A stretch of DNA of 64,000 bases, from positions 1 through 64,000 of the forward strand of contig NZ_JAKEVY010000007.1 of assembly GCF_021491375.1 (NCBI RefSeq). Reading direction: 5' to 3'. Each line of letters starts with the position of its first letter. Within the stretch, counting starts at the first letter, position 1. The position numbers and the translations under genes were made by a program. Positions 7,677-15,296 of this stretch are shown here, in pieces. The DNA comes from Flavihumibacter fluminis. Its GTDB lineage: Bacteria > Bacteroidota > Bacteroidia > Chitinophagales > Chitinophagaceae. The notes beneath the pieces were generated by a model. That model was not told the origin of the DNA, ran no database searches, and saw only the letters and a program-made list of their open reading frames with translations.

Positions 7677-8627
7677 TTAGTCGTGCCCACTAAACAATTT
7701 TGCAAGTTCTGGAATACTTTCAACAATGTTAAGCCCTTTTTGAACTGCATAATCATAGACTTCAAATGACATGTCGCCTTGTTTGCCGTATATGTCAAGT
7801 CCGCCTGCAAGAATGTAGTCATATTCCAGTAACTCAAACATTAATTTTTCTTTGTTCATTTTGTCATAGGGAACATATTCGCTTAGCCATTTTACTTTTG
7901 TAATAAGAGGACATTGGCTTTTGATGTTCTTTTTTATAGCGTCTTCAAAAAGAAAATATTCTCTCATTGTTGGTACGCCATACTGCATTATTACAAAAAG
8001 GCTTTTCCCATTAGTCAGGTTGTCTTCCTCAAGTATTGCTGGTGGTGTCGTGCCTCTCTCATAATAGATGTTGTCTTTAGCAATTAAAGACAACTCTTGT
8101 GAGTAATCAGCATTTTTGAAAAACTTTGAGGTCGTTTTGTTTTTCATCAACTCGTACCAGTCAAGAACATAATTGCCATTTCTCAAACAGTCAACATTCC
8201 AGTCGTAATACGGACATTTTGAAATGTGTGTCCAGTCAATTGAAAGAGTATCTGAAAAATGCTTAATGAAGTCTTGAAAGTATTTCATTTCAATTAAGAA
8301 AACATTACTGAACTCGGTTGTTTCGGGGGCAAAAAGATTTTTAACTTGTTCTACGATTTTGTCATTCTTCTCAGCTATGGCTTTCTTAGCTATTTCGCAC
8401 TTGGTAGAGTAGTCGCTCTGTTTATATGTGTCAAAGCTTGTTGAAGAGTAGTCTGCCAAAAGTTTTTTGATTATCTCGTCTTCTAGTTTGAATTTGTCCG
8501 GTACAGAAAGTTTCTTGATTTCAGCCTTATGCTTCTTTGCATAGAATTTCATCTCATCTTCCACATAACTGTCCTTGATGGTAAGTCCCGAAATTCTAAC
8601 GTAAAATTGTGAATGGATGGTCGTCAT
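7677..8627 (-). CDS. Hypothetical protein (cassette 9)
   Basis: A protein of 316 residues starting at MTTIHSQFYVRISGL; the open frame further upstream (to 8702) is repeat sequence. It is soluble, Lys-rich and helical in the first half (KKHKAEIKKLSVPDKFKLED). The second half contains VIMQYGVPTMREYFLF and a C-terminal GGLDIYGKQGDMSFEVYDYA. There is no signal peptide and no motif I can assign. The ATG lies 5 bp from the 5' core box and the stop 4 bp from the 3' box, so the gene exactly fills the cassette. Confidence 0.6.
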   Translation of the reverse strand: MTTIHSQFYVRISGLTIKDSYVEDEMKFYAKKHKAEIKKLSVPDKFKLEDEIIKKLLADYSSTSFDTYKQSDYSTKCEIAKKAIAEKNDKIVEQVKNLFAPETTEFSNVFLIEMKYFQDFIKHFSDTLSIDWTHISKCPYYDWNVDCLRNGNYVLDWYELMKNKTTSKFFKNADYSQELSLIAKDNIYYERGTTPPAILEEDNLTNGKSLFVIMQYGVPTMREYFLFEDAIKKNIKSQCPLITKVKWLSEYVPYDKMNKEKLMFELLEYDYILAGGLDIYGKQGDMSFEVYDYAVQKGLNIVESIPELAKLFSGHD

Positions 8628-8632
8628 AAAAT

Positions 8633-8838
8633 TTCTGCCAACGACCACAGCTTTGCGTTCGGCAGGGTATTTGGAAAACGTCCAGCCCGGAACTTCAGCC
8701 AATGTAATTTACGATAGTTGAAAACATATTCTGTTGTTCATCTGTGTTAGGTCAGCCGGATATGTAGCTGATAGTAGCACTAGGATGATATTTTATTCGT
8801 CGCCCCCTGCTGACGCAAAACTGCCTGTTGTACGCCGT
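8633..8838 (-). repeat. attC-like site 8
   Basis: Outer boxes are TTCTGCCAAC (8633-8642) and GTTGTACGCCGT (8827-8838). The inner stem is CAGCTTTGCGTTCGGCAGGG against the reverse complement of CCCTGCTGACGCAAAACTG. AAC to GTT is 190 bp. Confidence 0.85.
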
Positions 8839-8842
8839 GAAG

Positions 8843-9568
8843 TTATCTATCTGCCTTGAGCAAATAGCAATTGTCAAGATTGAGTTTTGTCAGATTTGAA
8901 TACCAGTCAGCGAATGGATAGTCATCCTTTGAGAATATTTCTAAATACTTGCCCACTCGTTCAAATCTTTCTTGTTCGTCAATAAAGTACTTGTCGTCTG
9001 ATGGAACCCCATCTTCATCTAAGTCCCCGTTGTCGTATGCATGCCAGTAACCTTCATTTAAAATATTATTTAGTACGTCAACCTTTTTGGCTACCGGAAG
9101 AATGTTTGAAAAGCTTTCTGGTGTATGCCTTTGTGACAATACTTCTTCCTTGTCGGCTGGCTCTGTCAAGAAATATTGATAGTTGCTGTTATAACCGTCA
9201 ATTGATTCTCCACCATTGTCAAGGTTGTAATATAGAACGTCGTCGTCATGAAAATGAAATGATAAAGTGTAGGTGTTAAGCAATTTGCTTAACGCATTTG
9301 TTAGGTCATATAAGTAGAAAGTGTTTTCAATGTTTACGTTTAATTCTATGATAGTTGTCCAGTTGCCATGTGACTCTGTTATTAGGTAAAAGATGCCAGG
9401 TTTAGAATAAACTTCATTGTCAAGCACCCCTTGGTAATTTGAATTGGAAATGTCGAGCTTGGAAAAATTCTTTAGGTTTCGATTTGAACCCAATTCATGT
9501 TGAAGTTCCTTAACTGTCTCATCCTGAGACTTTTTAAAGATGTGAAGAACTGTTGAAAATAGTCCCAT
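8843..9568 (-). CDS. Hypothetical protein (cassette 8)
   Basis: A 241-residue soluble acidic protein starting MGLFSTVLHIFKKSQ. A beta-rich middle (PGIFYLITESHGNWTTIIEL, then LSFHFHDDDVLYYNLDNGGE) is followed by an Asp/Glu-rich segment (YDNGDLDEDGVPSDDKYFID). No family is recognised; the acidic composition would fit an immunity or DNA-mimic protein, but nothing specific supports this. The gene is alone in its cassette, with its stop 5 bp from the core box. Confidence 0.6.
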   Translation of the reverse strand: MGLFSTVLHIFKKSQDETVKELQHELGSNRNLKNFSKLDISNSNYQGVLDNEVYSKPGIFYLITESHGNWTTIIELNVNIENTFYLYDLTNALSKLLNTYTLSFHFHDDDVLYYNLDNGGESIDGYNSNYQYFLTEPADKEEVLSQRHTPESFSNILPVAKKVDVLNNILNEGYWHAYDNGDLDEDGVPSDDKYFIDEQERFERVGKYLEIFSKDDYPFADWYSNLTKLNLDNCYLLKADR

Positions 9569-9595
9569 GTTTGAATTTTAGATTGTACGGATTTT

Positions 9596-9802
9596 ACGGC
9601 GTACAACGTTCAAGTATTGGCGAAGGCAGGGCCTTTTCTAACGTCCCGCCCGGCCAATATGATTAATTAAATTCAATTGTTTATATTCTTTTCAAAAGCC
9701 AAATTGGAAATGTTACAAGCCTAATATGTTGCCGATTAATGATCCAATGTTGATGGCCTTTAATGTCCCGCCCTGCCTTTTGCCAATACACGTGTTAGGC
9801 GC
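9596..9802 (-). repeat. attC-like site 7
   Basis: Outer boxes are ACGGCGTACAAC (9596-9607) and GTTAGGCGC (9794-9802). The inner stem is AGTATTGGCGAAGGCAGGG against the reverse complement of CCCTGCCTTTTGCCAATAC. It shares the stem and parts of the core with sites 14 and 3. AAC to GTT is 192 bp. Confidence 0.87.
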
Positions 9803-9803
9803 A

Positions 9804-10487
9804 TTATAAGCCACCTTCAAAGTCTATTAACGTATCTTCACTTTTCAATAATTTGTAGTTCGTTAATATTCTAGGTTTGAATTCGTTGAAGTCTATGTGT
9901 GATAAAACTGTAACGATTAAATAATTACGGTTTTTAAGAATTGGAATCCACTGGGAGCTTATACCTGGATAAACTTCTAGTTTTAACGCTGTAATATTAT
10001 ATAGGAAATCATTGGCATAAAAACTCATAGGAAAATCCGCATAATAACTTTTATCAATAGCAGTGTCATAATTCATAAGGTATCTTGCTTTCCTTAATAG
10101 TTTACCGTTAAGGTTACGAGCAAATGAAAGTCGTCGAGGCGGAGTTTCATTCAGTTCATTTTCGCTGTACTCTACTTTAATTTCAAGATTTCCTTCTCTA
10201 AAGTCGGTGTTTAATATTAAGGTGTCTTTTTTTATTGTATAGTCTCCTTCAGAATATTCATGACTACCAAATGGTCTTTGTGAATTAAATATAAACCTGC
10301 CGGATTTTAGAAAAACTAGTTTACCATAGGCTGAATGATAAGAGTTGTGCTCCTCCCAATTATAAATAACACTTGTGTCTGAATTTAATGCGTTTGGAAT
10401 AATTTTTTTCCAGTATTGTCCTTGCACTAATGTGCTATATATAATAGTGCAAAAAAGGAGAAAGATATAATGTAATGACTGCGGCAT
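9804..10487 (-). CDS. Secreted hypothetical protein (cassette 7)
   Basis: A 227-residue protein with a signal peptide (SLHYIFLLFCTIIYSTLVQG, cleavage probably before QYWKK). The mature part is beta-strand rich, including AYGKLVFLKSGRFIFNSQRP and YTIKKDTLILNTDF, a pattern common in small periplasmic or outer-membrane-associated lipocalin-like proteins of Bacteroidota. This is a shape comparison only; no family is assigned. The stop is 2 bp from the core box. Confidence 0.6.
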   Translation of the reverse strand: MPQSLHYIFLLFCTIIYSTLVQGQYWKKIIPNALNSDTSVIYNWEEHNSYHSAYGKLVFLKSGRFIFNSQRPFGSHEYSEGDYTIKKDTLILNTDFREGNLEIKVEYSENELNETPPRRLSFARNLNGKLLRKARYLMNYDTAIDKSYYADFPMSFYANDFLYNITALKLEVYPGISSQWIPILKNRNYLIVTVLSHIDFNEFKPRILTNYKLLKSEDTLIDFEGGL

Positions 10488-10506
10488 TTAAGTGTCTGAT
10501 CAAGAT

Positions 10507-10712
10507 GCGCCTAACGGGCAGGTATTTGCGAAGGCTGGGAAATAGACTTCCGTCCGCCCGGCTGCCTGAAGCTAAATTTATAATTAAAAGTTGATGATTT
10601 GCACTTAGCTAAATTAATAATGTCCAGCCCGATATGAAGCAAAATTGAAAAGCAACAAGTTGAAATACGGCTTCTGCCCGCCCAGCTTTTGCAAATACCA
10701 ATGTTGTGTGCC
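10507..10712 (-). repeat. attC-like site 6
   Basis: Outer boxes are GCGCCTAAC (10507-10515) and GTTGTGTGCC (10703-10712). The inner stem is GGTATTTGCGAAGGCTGGG against the reverse complement of CCCAGCTTTTGCAAATACC. AAC to GTT is 193 bp, the longest in the array. Confidence 0.86.
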
Positions 10713-10713
10713 G

Positions 10714-11379
10714 TTATTTTGGTCGGTCACATTCTTTGTCCAAATAGTCATCAAAGTTTTTATAGTTCTTGTAAACCGATAAATACGTTTTGTACGCTGG
10801 ATAATAGAATTTGCATTCTTGAATTAGTTCACTTTCGTTTCGTTGCAATTTGTCACAGAGTATTTCATATTTTTCAACCTCTTGGATAAGCTCTTCGCAT
10901 TCTTCAAATGTTGCACCATTTGCTCCATATAAAACGCCTGTTGGCAATTCGTGAAGTGTGTAATTCAAGTAATCTCTTGTTGCCTTTTCAGATAATTCAA
11001 GTAGTTCTCTGTCGTCTGGTGAAATACTCAATCCTTTTTCTAAAAGTGTCCAACTTGAATATGTATTGTCTTTTGTATAACCTTGATAACTTACAAGATG
11101 TTGGTCAAGTTTCAAAAGTCCCTTGATTGCATTTACATTGTTTTGTTCTACTTGGTCAGAAAGTATTGGGTAAATTAAGTGTTTAAAAAGAGGTTGTCGA
11201 ATTCTGATGTCTTTGATGGTCAGACAATCAATTATTTCTAAAATGTCAGTCGAAGTCAATTTTATCTTATAGATTTCTTTGTCTTTAAAAAGGTTGTCAA
11301 GTTTTTTGTTCTTGTCTGCCTTGATAAAGGTTTTAGTTTCTATGTCAATATAGGTTTGTAGAAATCTTTCTTTGTCCAC
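10714..11379 (-). CDS. Hypothetical protein (cassette 6)
   Basis: About 221 residues if translation starts at the GTG giving VDKERFLQTYIDIETKTFI. The frame extends further to a TTG that lies inside the core box, and no ATG is available in this part, so the start is uncertain. The protein is soluble, helical and charged (CDKLQRNESELIQECKFYY). It ends DDYLDKECDRPK. No family is recognised. The stop is 2 bp from the 3' core box. Confidence 0.55.
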   Translation of the reverse strand: MDKERFLQTYIDIETKTFIKADKNKKLDNLFKDKEIYKIKLTSTDILEIIDCLTIKDIRIRQPLFKHLIYPILSDQVEQNNVNAIKGLLKLDQHLVSYQGYTKDNTYSSWTLLEKGLSISPDDRELLELSEKATRDYLNYTLHELPTGVLYGANGATFEECEELIQEVEKYEILCDKLQRNESELIQECKFYYPAYKTYLSVYKNYKNFDDYLDKECDRPK

Positions 11380-11397
11380 GGAATGTCTGGTTATAAT

Positions 11398-11596
11398 GGC
11401 ACACAACGGCCGGCAGCTTTGCGCAGTGCTGGTAATGAAGCACTATTGCCGGATCCGCTGTTCATTTATTGATTACTGTTTCAATCTCTGTTCTTTTGAT
11501 GAATCTGTACATAGCCTGAACTGCTGTACAGAAAGGAACTGCTGTTCATTGAACCGATGTCCCGCCAGCATTGCGCAAAACTGCGTGTTGCGCGTT
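11398..11596 (-). repeat. attC-like site 5
   Basis: Outer boxes are GGCACACAAC (11398-11407) and GTTGCGCGTT (11587-11596). The inner stem is GCAGCTTTGCGCAGTGCTGG against the reverse complement of CCAGCATTGCGCAAAACTGC. AAC to GTT is 185 bp. Confidence 0.86.
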
Positions 11597-11601
11597 GTAC
11601 C

Positions 11602-11946
11602 CTACTCATTTAACAATTCAATTATTTCCGATTGAAGAACTGGTAAATATTGTATTACTATGCCCCAGATTATTTCATCTGATACATGATCGTAGCCGTG
11701 AATTATTCTATTACGTGTAGATACTATTTGTCGGGCATAGGACAAATGAATTGTGTCTGTTTTGTGAAGGATCCTATTTGTAGCTTCTCCGATAATTTCT
11801 AAATTCCTTTCTACTGCTCGTCGTGTCCGGGTGTCATTTTTATATGCTTCGAAATCTTTTGGAACCTCTTCAAAAAAGCCATCGATTTCATTTATTGCAT
11901 TCAAAATGTCATATAGCCAGGTTTTAATTTCAATTTCCATAAACAA
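11602..11946 (-). CDS. hepT: HEPN ribonuclease toxin, HepT-like (cassette 5)
   Basis: A 114-residue DUF86/HEPN protein. The helical bundle carries the Rx4HxY catalytic motif as RNRIIHGY (Arg78, His83, Tyr85), the hallmark of HepT RNase toxins. In characterised MntA-HepT modules the toxin cleaves RNA or tRNA and is silenced when the partner adds AMP units to the motif tyrosine. Here the partner nucleotidyltransferase lies immediately upstream and overlaps by 17 bp. The start may be the first ATG (MFMEIEIK) or the one two codons later. Confidence 0.88.
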   Translation of the reverse strand: MFMEIEIKTWLYDILNAINEIDGFFEEVPKDFEAYKNDTRTRRAVERNLEIIGEATNRILHKTDTIHLSYARQIVSTRNRIIHGYDHVSDEIIWGIVIQYLPVLQSEIIELLNE

Positions 11947-12232
11947 GTTTTCTGGAATTTGAAATTGACTCCTTAAAATAAGGGTTCTTTACTGCGGTCT
12001 CTTCAATTAAGTCCACTGGCCTTTTAAATAGGTCCTCTAACGAAAATTTAAAATTGAAATAGTTATTCGTATAATTTTCCAAGTCCATATTGTCGAAATG
12101 GACAATAAAATCAATGTCGCTAGATTCATTAAAATCTTCTCTTAGGACCGAACCAAACGCATATAACTCCTTCACCTTGTGTGTCGCGCAAAGTCGTTTA
12201 ATAGAGTTTGAATAATTGTCCAGCAGTTTCAT
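11930..12232 (-). CDS. mntA: MNT-type nucleotidyltransferase antitoxin, MntA-like (cassette 5)
   Basis: A 100-residue minimal nucleotidyltransferase. The active-site signature is AFGSVLREDF...SSDIDFIVHF, that is Gly27-Ser28 followed by Asp39 and Asp41, the metal-binding pair. The length is typical for MntA. In this family the enzyme AMPylates the HEPN toxin encoded next to it, which is the overlapping gene downstream. The two genes are the only cargo of this cassette, matching the known abundance of toxin-antitoxin cassettes in integrons. Regulation is probably through co-transcription. Confidence 0.88.
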   Translation of the reverse strand: MKLLDNYSNSIKRLCATHKVKELYAFGSVLREDFNESSDIDFIVHFDNMDLENYTNNYFNFKFSLEDLFKRPVDLIEETAVKNPYFKESISNSRKLVYGN

Positions 12233-12292
12233 ATAGCTAAATTAACCAATTTTTGTTATTAGTTGGAGTTTCCGAATATAGGGTCCGGGTAT

Positions 12293-12493
12293 AACGCGCA
12301 ACGATTACGGCTTGGCGATGTGGTGGTTTTTGAAAACCGTCAGGCTGAGCCGTCGCTAAATTTATAATTATAAGTTCATTGTTTATTCCAATGCTAAGCT
12401 TTATACTTTAGTTGGATTTAATGTTGAATATGGAATAAAAGTTGATTAAATATTCCTAGCCCCACCATATTGCCAAACCGCCTGTTGGGCGCT
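12293..12493 (-). repeat. attC-like site 4
   Basis: Outer boxes are AACGCGCAAC (12293-12302) and GTTGGGCGCT (12484-12493). The inner stem is CGGCTTGGCGATGTGGTGG against the reverse complement of CCACCATATTGCCAAACCG; the G-to-T change in the left arm is matched in the right arm, which is compensatory. AAC to GTT is 187 bp. Confidence 0.88.
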
Positions 12494-13048
12494 GCGTACT
12501 AATCCCGAAGCAATTGTTTCTTAACTGTTTTTTTCCAATGTGTTGTGGCCTTGTACGTTTAATTGTCCATTTGTCGCGTCGCGGGTGCTATTATTTCTTT
12601 ACTTCTACTATTGGTGACGCAGCCCATTTTACATATTATTAGGATTCTCAAATATCGGGGTGCGGTGTTCGTATTAATTTAAATGCTGCTATTTGTCCTG
12701 CACCCGATATACCATGTCGTCAGCATTTTATATTTTTAGAATACGTTGTTACACCGATAGCTGAACTTAACAGTCGCGTTAGGTGGTGTTACACTCTTTG
12801 ATAAGCTATTGCGTCGTAAGTTGCCCACCTTACTATTTGTTTTACTGTTTGCATTCGGGGAAACCGTGCCCCCAGTAAATGTTTCATACAATATTGACCT
12901 CTATAATTCAAGTACCCCACCTGGCTATTAATTGTCGCGTTTGCATTCTGATATTCCTGAATCCTCAGAATGTTGAATTTAAGTCCTCCCGAATATTCTG
13001 CTTCTCGAATTTCTGTCCGGGTAGCTACACTATAGGAGGAAGATAAGT
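12494..13048. other. Cassette 4: no convincing gene, internal hairpins
   Basis: About 555 bp lie between the core boxes of cassette 4. The best minus-strand frame (12789-13064) begins at a TTG beyond the core box and has no ATG until residue 60, so I do not call it. The rest of the cassette holds no frame of useful length. An inverted repeat is present: ATATCGGGGTGC (12652-12663) pairs with GCACCCGATAT (12700-12710), with one bulged G. GTTACAC occurs twice (near 12730 and 12788). The cassette may carry a decayed gene, a structured RNA or a promoter. Confidence 0.5.
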
Positions 13049-13251
13049 AGCGCCCAACGTTCAAGTATTGGCGAAGGCAGGGCCATTTCTAACGTCCCGC
13101 CCGGCCAACTGATATATTATTTACAAAAGCTCATTTTTATAACCAAAAGCTCAATAGAAATCGTGACAAGCTTGGACTAATGATCATCATTGATCTACTG
13201 TAGAAGTTTCGTCGTCCCGCCCTGCTTTTGCCAATATTTTTGTTAGCGGCA
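13049..13251 (-). repeat. attC-like site 3
   Basis: Outer boxes are AGCGCCCAAC (13049-13058) and GTTAGCGGCA (13242-13251). The inner stem is AGTATTGGCGAAGGCAGGG against the reverse complement of CCCTGCTTTTGCCAATA. It is nearly the same as sites 14 and 7, including the core segment around TATATTATTTACAAAAG. AAC to GTT is 189 bp. Confidence 0.87.
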
Positions 13252-13254
13252 GTA

Positions 13255-13854
13255 TCACCAATCCCCCCCTAGCAAATACAACTCATTCTCCCACTGTCCA
13301 TTTACAAGTCTTCTTATCCCAAATGAATGTCCACCTGACGAATTTCTGATATACATAAAAAAGTAAAAAAGCATCGAATTATTTCTCAAGTATACCGGGT
13401 TAGAAAAATAATACGCCCACTTTAAAACTGGGGTCTTCGGTCGTTGTCCTGGTATAAGTCCCAAAACCGAATCTCTAATTATGCTATTTAATGAATTAAT
13501 TTGATTTACAATTGAATCAGATTCAACTGCAATTGACATTGGAATTAGAGAATTCGGAAGAATTTCAAAAACAGCTTCTTTCATTCTTCGCCTGATATAT
13601 CTGACCTCAGAGTTGGTCAAACTATAATCTTTAATACCAGTCAGGGCTTTAGCATCTTCAAATGTACTTTTCCGTAACTCATTTATGGAATTATTTACAA
13701 TATTCTTCGGTAGTCTATTCGAATAATAAATTATTCCGTTAGGCTCCATACCTCTAATTTTCTTTGAGATTAAAGCCCAATAAGCACTATCATTTTGACC
13801 AAATAGAGATATTGTGGTTAATGACAGAATGATCAGAATTGAAGACTGCTTCAT
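13255..13854 (-). CDS. Secreted hypothetical protein (cassette 3)
   Basis: A protein of 199 residues from MKQSSILIILSLTTISLFGQ, a clear signal peptide; codons further upstream (to 13917) are core-box and repeat sequence. The mature part is helical, with RYIRRRMKEAVFEILPNSL, and ends NGQWENELYLLGGDW. No family is recognised. The ATG is only 2 bp from the core box, so any ribosome-binding sequence must lie in the recombination site. The stop is 3 bp from the 3' box. Confidence 0.62.
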   Translation of the reverse strand: MKQSSILIILSLTTISLFGQNDSAYWALISKKIRGMEPNGIIYYSNRLPKNIVNNSINELRKSTFEDAKALTGIKDYSLTNSEVRYIRRRMKEAVFEILPNSLIPMSIAVESDSIVNQINSLNSIIRDSVLGLIPGQRPKTPVLKWAYYFSNPVYLRNNSMLFYFFMYIRNSSGGHSFGIRRLVNGQWENELYLLGGDW

Positions 13855-13856
13855 AT

Positions 13857-14058
13857 TGCCGCTAACGTTCAGGGCTTGGCGTTCGGTGGGGAAAATTTGA
13901 TGTCCCGCCTGGGCCATTGCCTATAATTTAATTAATGTTGAATTACTATTCTTACTTTGAGTTTGATACAGCAGCTGGATCAAATGTTGAAATTTTGAAA
14001 AAGCTGATTGTTAGTTTGTCGCGCCCCACTGACGCCAAACCCTCTGTTGGGCGCTGTA
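13857..14058 (-). repeat. attC-like site 2
   Basis: Outer boxes are TGCCGCTAAC (13857-13866) and GTTGGGCGCT (14046-14055). The inner stem is AGGGCTTGGCGTTCGGTGGGG against the reverse complement of CCCCACTGACGCCAAACCCT. AAC to GTT is 185 bp. Confidence 0.86.
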
Positions 14059-14065
14059 CATACTT

Positions 14066-14599
14066 TCAATGTAATATTGATTCAACTATGTTTTTTTTAT
14101 AAATTAATACGTAATAATTCTGTTCGTCGCGATACGAAAGTATTTTTTTGAAACTATCAAATTCTTGTTTCACGTTTTCATCTACTGTCCTTGGTTGTGG
14201 TTTATATCTTAGTCCATTTTTCCAAATTGTCTCTGATTTGGAAGCTTCCTTTTCTGTCCCGCCAGGACTGTCTGATATTAGTTTACTTAAATCTTTTGAA
14301 TTAGGGTCTATTGGAAAATATTCAAACAATGTATCAGTAATAATAAAATATGGGTAATGCTCTGCATACATGTGATGTTCAAATATTGTCATTGCAATTC
14401 TTGGATGTGATGTAATAAAATAGTCCCAAAAATCTTTTGAAAATTTAACCGGTTTGATTACGTTATTTAAGTCAATACTTGTACCATTAAAATCTTTTGG
14501 GTATAAAACTATAAGTACATCATTTGATATTGTCAGTTTATTATTTGCGTCGCAAAAGGTTAATAATATTATCAAAATGATTGAACACAGGAGTTTCAT
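14066..14599 (-). CDS. Lipoprotein of unknown function (cassette 2)
   Basis: A 177-residue protein. It has a lipoprotein signal (LLCSIILIILLTFCDAN, lipobox LTFC with the modified Cys at position 16). The mature part mentions no known motif but has several Tyr/Pro-rich stretches (EHHMYAEHYPYFIITDTLF) and ends YRDEQNYYVLIYKKN. It is probably membrane-anchored in the periplasm. The gene is alone in its cassette; the start is 5 bp from the 5' box and the stop about 10 bp from the 3' box. Confidence 0.65.
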   Translation of the reverse strand: MKLLCSIILIILLTFCDANNKLTISNDVLIVLYPKDFNGTSIDLNNVIKPVKFSKDFWDYFITSHPRIAMTIFEHHMYAEHYPYFIITDTLFEYFPIDPNSKDLSKLISDSPGGTEKEASKSETIWKNGLRYKPQPRTVDENVKQEFDSFKKILSYRDEQNYYVLIYKKNIVESILH

Positions 14600-14604
14600 G
14601 GTAT

Positions 14605-14805
14605 AGCGCCCAACGGCGGCAGCTTGGCGATGGTGGGGAATTGGTATTCCGTCTGCCCATTACAACCGCTAATTAATAATATTTAGTTGAAATTTAAATA
14701 CCAAAGATCCATTTTATTCATCATTACAAATGGATGCTTGGATATATTATAACGTCGATTGTTGCCTCGTCCGCCCCACTAGCGCCAAACTGCTTTGTTG
14801 GGCGC
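14605..14805 (-). repeat. attC-like site 1
   Basis: Outer boxes are AGCGCCCAAC (14605-14614) and GTTGGGCGCT (14796-14805). The inner stem is GCAGCTTGGCGATGGTGGGG against the reverse complement of CCCCACTAGCGCCAAACTGC. AAC to GTT is 187 bp. It is the site nearest the recombinase. Confidence 0.87.
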
Positions 14806-14864
14806 TGTTACTTTGAGTATTACCAACAGGAATATTATGGAATAATATGTCAACATATGTTTCG

Positions 14865-15290
14865 TTATTTGTCCTGCTTATCCAGAAAATACTTAGTAAC
14901 GTTCCTTTTTTTGATTTCTGGAGAAATTTCGGCATTGTCCATGTAAAAATTAAATACCTTAAATGTCTCTTTAAAATTCAAAACTTCACTATCATGAATT
15001 CTAATTGGTCCAGAACCAGTATTTAACATTGTCCAAACTGTCTTTAAGGCACTCTTGTACTCACCTCTGCCAATTATATAATGTTTAAATGAAGAAACTG
15101 TACCAATCCTAATTTCCACAATAAACTTATTATCCGAACCTGCGCTTTGCAGATAAGAATTAGTCCCTGCCTCCAGTATTAAATATTTACATACACCAGT
15201 TCTTAAGTCGTTAAGCGCTGCTAATAAATCTATTTGTTTAGGGTTAGGAATATTAACTATATCGCTTCTCAAATTCAGAGGTTGTTTCAT
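14865..15290 (-). CDS. Hypothetical protein (cassette 1)
   Basis: A protein of 141 residues starting MKQPLNLRSDIVNIPNPKQI; the open frame starts five codons earlier at a TTG inside the core box, which I reject. It is soluble and looks alpha/beta (GVCKYLILEAGTNSYLQSAG, then KFIVEIRIGTVSSFKHYIIG). The C-terminus is charged (KYFLDKQDK). No family is recognised. It is the first cassette after the recombinase and, by integron analogy, would be the most recently inserted. Confidence 0.6.
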   Translation of the reverse strand: MKQPLNLRSDIVNIPNPKQIDLLAALNDLRTGVCKYLILEAGTNSYLQSAGSDNKFIVEIRIGTVSSFKHYIIGRGEYKSALKTVWTMLNTGSGPIRIHDSEVLNFKETFKVFNFYMDNAEISPEIKKRNVTKYFLDKQDK

Positions 15291-15296
15291 AAAAAT

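Noticed and set aside
7755-8702. Upstream extension of the cassette 9 gene
   Set aside because: Codons beyond the ATG at 8627 are recombination-site sequence; the same extension artefact occurs for the genes at 3754, 13854, 15290 and 7463.
12789-13064. Minus-strand frame of 91 codons in cassette 4
   Set aside because: It starts at a TTG beyond the core box, has no usable ATG before residue 60 and no recognisable features; the cassette may be a remnant.
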